This document shows positions 61,650 through 64,000 of a stretch of 64,000 bases of DNA, piece after piece (the first letter of the stretch is position 1; each line of letters opens with the position of its first letter). Below the pieces are notes generated by a model. It was not told the DNA's origin. It did no database searches and saw only the letters and a list, made by a program, of their open reading frames with translations. Origin of the DNA: Oscillospiraceae bacterium (GTDB taxonomy: Bacteria > Bacillota_A > Clostridia > Oscillospirales > Oscillospiraceae); the NCBI GenBank assembly GCA_902786615.1, contig CADADE010000012.1, positions 1 to 64,000 of the forward strand, in the 5' to 3' direction. A program made the translations under genes and the position numbers.

Positions 61650-63062
61650 ATGCCGATCGAGAGAAAAGTCATTGACAGTGAAAAAATAGAAGCCCAGCGG
61701 GCAATCTGCGCCGAAATCTTCGAGCGCGTCACCGCGGACGGGCAGAGGCCGCTTGCCATGGTGGACACCTACGGCTGCCAGCAGAACGAGGCCGACAGTG
61801 AAAAAATACGCGGCTACCTTGCCGAGATGGGCTACGGCTTTACGATGGACGAGTTTCAGGCGGACGTGGTGGTCATCAACACCTGCGCCGTGCGCGAGCA
61901 TGCCGAGATGCGCGTGCTCGGAAACGTCGGCGCGCTGACCCACGCAAAAAAGGCCCGCCCGGGGCAGATCGTCGCGGTCTGCGGCTGCATGGTGCAGCAG
62001 GAGCATATGGCCGACAAAATCAAGCACTCCTACCCCGTGGTGGATCTGGTCTTCGGCCCGCACGAGCTCTGGCGCTTTCCGGAGCTTCTCAGAGCGGTGA
62101 TGGAAAAGCACAGGCGCGTCTTCGCCATCGACAAAACTGAGGCCGTGGCCGAGGGCATCCCCCTGCGGCGCGACGGGAAGGTCAAGGCGTGGCTTTCCAT
62201 CATGTATGGCTGCAACAACTTCTGCACCTACTGCATCGTGCCCTATGTGCGCGGGCGCGAGAGATCCCGCCGCCCCGAGGACGTGGTGGCGGAGGCGCGG
62301 CAGCTTGTCGCGGCGGGCTATAAGGACATCACGCTTCTCGGCCAGAACGTCAATTCCTACGGCAAGGATCTCGACTGCGGGGTGGACTTTGCCGATCTCA
62401 TCCGACAGATCAACGACATCCCCGGCGACTTTCTCATCCGCTTTATGACGAGCCACCCAAAGGACGCCACCGAAAAGCTCTTTAAGACCATGGCGGAGTG
62501 CAAAAAATGCGCCCACCATATCCATCTGCCCGTGCAGTCCGGCAGCGACCGCGTCCTCAAGCGCATGAACCGCCACTATGACCGGGCGAAGTACCTCGAG
62601 GAAGTGGCCGTCGCGCGCCGTTATATGCCCGATCTTGTCATCACCACCGACATCATCGTGGGCTTTCCCGACGAGACGGAGGAGGACTTTGCCGAGACGC
62701 TGTCGCTCTGCGAGGAGGTCCGCTTCGACGCCATGTTCACCTTCATCTATTCCAAGCGCGTCGGCACCCCGGCGGCGACCATGCCCGACCCCTACACCAG
62801 GGAGCAGAAGCAGGTACACTTTGATCAGTTGACCGAGCTTGCCAATCGCATCTCCGGCGAAAAGCACAGGGAGTACGAGGGCAGGATCGTCCGCGTCCTC
62901 GTCGACGGCGAGACGGGCCGGGAGGAATACAACCTCTCCTCCCGCACAAACGGCGGGCGGCTTGTTCACCTGCGCGGCGACAAGAGCCTGATCGGGCAGT
63001 TCATCGACGTGAAGATCACCGCGAGTAACACCTGGGCGCTGTACGGGGAAGTCCAGGAATAA
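61650..63062 (+). CDS. miaB: tRNA-2-methylthio-N6-dimethylallyladenosine synthase
   Basis: MiaB is a radical-SAM methylthiotransferase that finishes the ms2i6A37 modification begun by MiaA. The 470-residue product has the N-terminal cluster cysteines (TYGCQQNEADSEK, NTCAVREHAE, CGCMVQQEH), the radical-SAM motif YGCNNFCTYCIVP (about residues 189-201), RSRRPEDVVAEA and a C-terminal TRAM domain. It starts at ATG 61650, and mutS follows. Confidence 0.96.
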   Translation: MPIERKVIDSEKIEAQRAICAEIFERVTADGQRPLAMVDTYGCQQNEADSEKIRGYLAEMGYGFTMDEFQADVVVINTCAVREHAEMRVLGNVGALTHAKKARPGQIVAVCGCMVQQEHMADKIKHSYPVVDLVFGPHELWRFPELLRAVMEKHRRVFAIDKTEAVAEGIPLRRDGKVKAWLSIMYGCNNFCTYCIVPYVRGRERSRRPEDVVAEARQLVAAGYKDITLLGQNVNSYGKDLDCGVDFADLIRQINDIPGDFLIRFMTSHPKDATEKLFKTMAECKKCAHHIHLPVQSGSDRVLKRMNRHYDRAKYLEEVAVARRYMPDLVITTDIIVGFPDETEEDFAETLSLCEEVRFDAMFTFIYSKRVGTPAATMPDPYTREQKQVHFDQLTELANRISGEKHREYEGRIVRVLVDGETGREEYNLSSRTNGGRLVHLRGDKSLIGQFIDVKITASNTWALYGEVQE

Positions 63063-63069
63063 ACGCACA

Positions 63070-63096
63070 CGCCTCCTTTTTCAAAAGGGAGGTAAA
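63070..63096. repeat. Family A partial copy before mutS
   Basis: A single end hairpin, CCTCCTTTTTCAAAAGGGAGG, in the miaB-mutS gap. Confidence 0.55.
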
Positions 63097-63119
63097 TCCA
63101 ACAGAAAGAGGAAACCACT

Positions 63120-64000
63120 ATGCCCGAATTGACTCCCATGAAGCGGCAGTATCAGGAGATCAAGCAGCAGTACTCGGACTGCCTGCTCTTCTTCCGCCTC
63201 GGGGATTTTTATGAGATGTTCGACGAGGACGCGAAGACCGCCTCGCGCGAGCTGGATCTCACCCTCACCACGCGGGATCGGAACGTGGAGGACCCGGACG
63301 AGCGCACCCCCATGTGCGGCGTGCCCTACCACAGCGCCGAGGCCTATATCGCCCGCCTCATCGCCAAGGGCTACAAGGTCGCCATCTGCGAGCAGACCGA
63401 GGATCCGGCGCTTGCCAAGGGACTCGTCAAGCGGGACGTGATCCGCATCATCACCCCCGGCACCGTGACGGAGAGCTCCATGCTCGAGGAGGGAAAGTCC
63501 AACTACCTCGCCGCCGTGTACCTCGCGGGGCGCGAGGGGGGCGTCGCCTTCTGCGACGTGTCCACGGGCGAATTCTGCTGCGCCGCCTTTGAAAACGACG
63601 CGGTGTCGCATCTCATCAACGAGCTCGGCCGCTTCTCCCCGCGCGAGGCGCTTTTGTCCCCCGGCGCGAAGGAGCAGCGGGAGATCTGGGACTTCGTGAC
63701 CAAAAAGCTCGCCGCCATGCCCGAGGAGGGCGGCGACAGCTTTGAATACATGCCCGCCGCTGCGCGCGTGTGCGAGCGCTTCGGCTTTTCGGACATTGAC
63801 GCGGCGGGTCTCGGCGATCAGCCGGGGGCGGTCTGCGCCGCTGGGGCGCTGCTCGAGTACATCCAGCGCACGCAGAAATTCGACCTCAGCCACATCCGCC
63901 GCCTCGACGTGTTCTTCGGCGGGCGCTTCATGGAGCTCGACTACGTGACGCGGCGCAATCTGGAGCTCACGGAATCGCTGCGCAGCGGGGAGAAAAAGGG
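63120..64000 (+). CDS. mutS: DNA mismatch repair protein MutS, 5' part
   Basis: MutS recognises mismatches and recruits MutL. The visible ~293 residues are open to the window edge: MPELTPMKRQYQEIKQQY, the mismatch-wedge segment FFRLGDFYEMF (Phe-x-Glu), the connector blocks GVPYHSAEAYIARLI and VAICEQTEDPALAKGLV, and RIITPGTV. The rest lies outside the window. It follows miaB, and mutL lies divergently upstream, so both mismatch-repair genes are close. Confidence 0.93.
   Translation, partial: MPELTPMKRQYQEIKQQYSDCLLFFRLGDFYEMFDEDAKTASRELDLTLTTRDRNVEDPDERTPMCGVPYHSAEAYIARLIAKGYKVAICEQTEDPALAKGLVKRDVIRIITPGTVTESSMLEEGKSNYLAAVYLAGREGGVAFCDVSTGEFCCAAFENDAVSHLINELGRFSPREALLSPGAKEQREIWDFVTKKLAAMPEEGGDSFEYMPAAARVCERFGFSDIDAAGLGDQPGAVCAAGALLEYIQRTQKFDLSHIRRLDVFFGGRFMELDYVTRRNLELTESLRSGEKK

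Overview
The window looks like the replication-origin region of a spore-forming, high-GC Clostridia bacterium, most likely of the Oscillospiraceae/Ruminococcaceae group. The evidence is the block dnaA-oriC-dnaN-yaaA-recF-remB-gyrB-gyrA, the sporulation genes gpr and dpaA/dpaB, Gram-positive features (sortase-type surface protein, sepF-divIVA-ileS-lspA-rluD cluster, hfq next to miaA/mutL, remB, ParABS) and strong GC bias at third codon positions. No rRNA, tRNA, CRISPR array, transposase gene or prophage was seen.

Layout. 1-3.8 kb (minus): parA-parB-serS-mscL, fired from a promoter next to two parS sites. 3.8-4.35 kb: intergenic repeats. 4.35-8.3 kb: gpr (minus), then rpsT, a lipid kinase and asnS (plus). 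8.3-17.7 kb: dnaA (TTG start), oriC, dnaN, yaaA, recF, remB, gyrB, gyrA. 17.7-25.3 kb: a small SHOCT-like membrane protein, rnhA, an ABC exporter, mfd and a PrsA-like foldase. 25.4-32.0 kb: a 2158-residue sortase-type surface protein with zinc-ribbon-like and InlB B-type repeats. 32-32.5 kb: remains of a BrnT/BrnA toxin-antitoxin pair. 32.5-34.2 kb: a degenerate MocR-type regulator divergent from an ECF S-component. 34.3-36.6 kb: rplJ-rplL with an L10 leader, and a galactokinase homologue. 36.7-41 kb: pncB, a Sel1-repeat secreted protein, and an NhaC-family (LysW-like) transporter under a lysine riboswitch. 41.2-44.2 kb: dpaA-dpaB; thyA-folA. 44.3-49.1 kb: a self-contained five-gene operon (rffA, GNAT, ArnC-like GT2, ATP-grasp, second ArnC-like GT2). 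49.1-61.4 kb (minus): acyltransferase, small membrane protein, rluD, lspA, ileS, divIVA, sepF, ylmE, hypothetical, hfq, miaA, mutL. 61.6-64 kb: miaB and the start of mutS.

Notable points. Two essential aminoacyl-tRNA synthetases carry deletions in catalytic segments: serS lacks class II motif 2 (in frame), and ileS lacks the segment after the HIGH motif (frameshift). The galactokinase homologue lacks its catalytic Asp. The MocR regulator has Arg in place of the PLP lysine and a short C-terminus. These may be real lesions or assembly errors and should be checked on raw reads. The best candidate for a new system is the rffA-GNAT-ArnC-like-ATP-grasp-ArnC-like operon, which could make and lipid-link a modified 4-amino-4,6-dideoxy sugar. 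Three families of short palindromic intergenic repeats (called A, B and C here) recur through the window; family C has MITE-like terminal inverted repeats.
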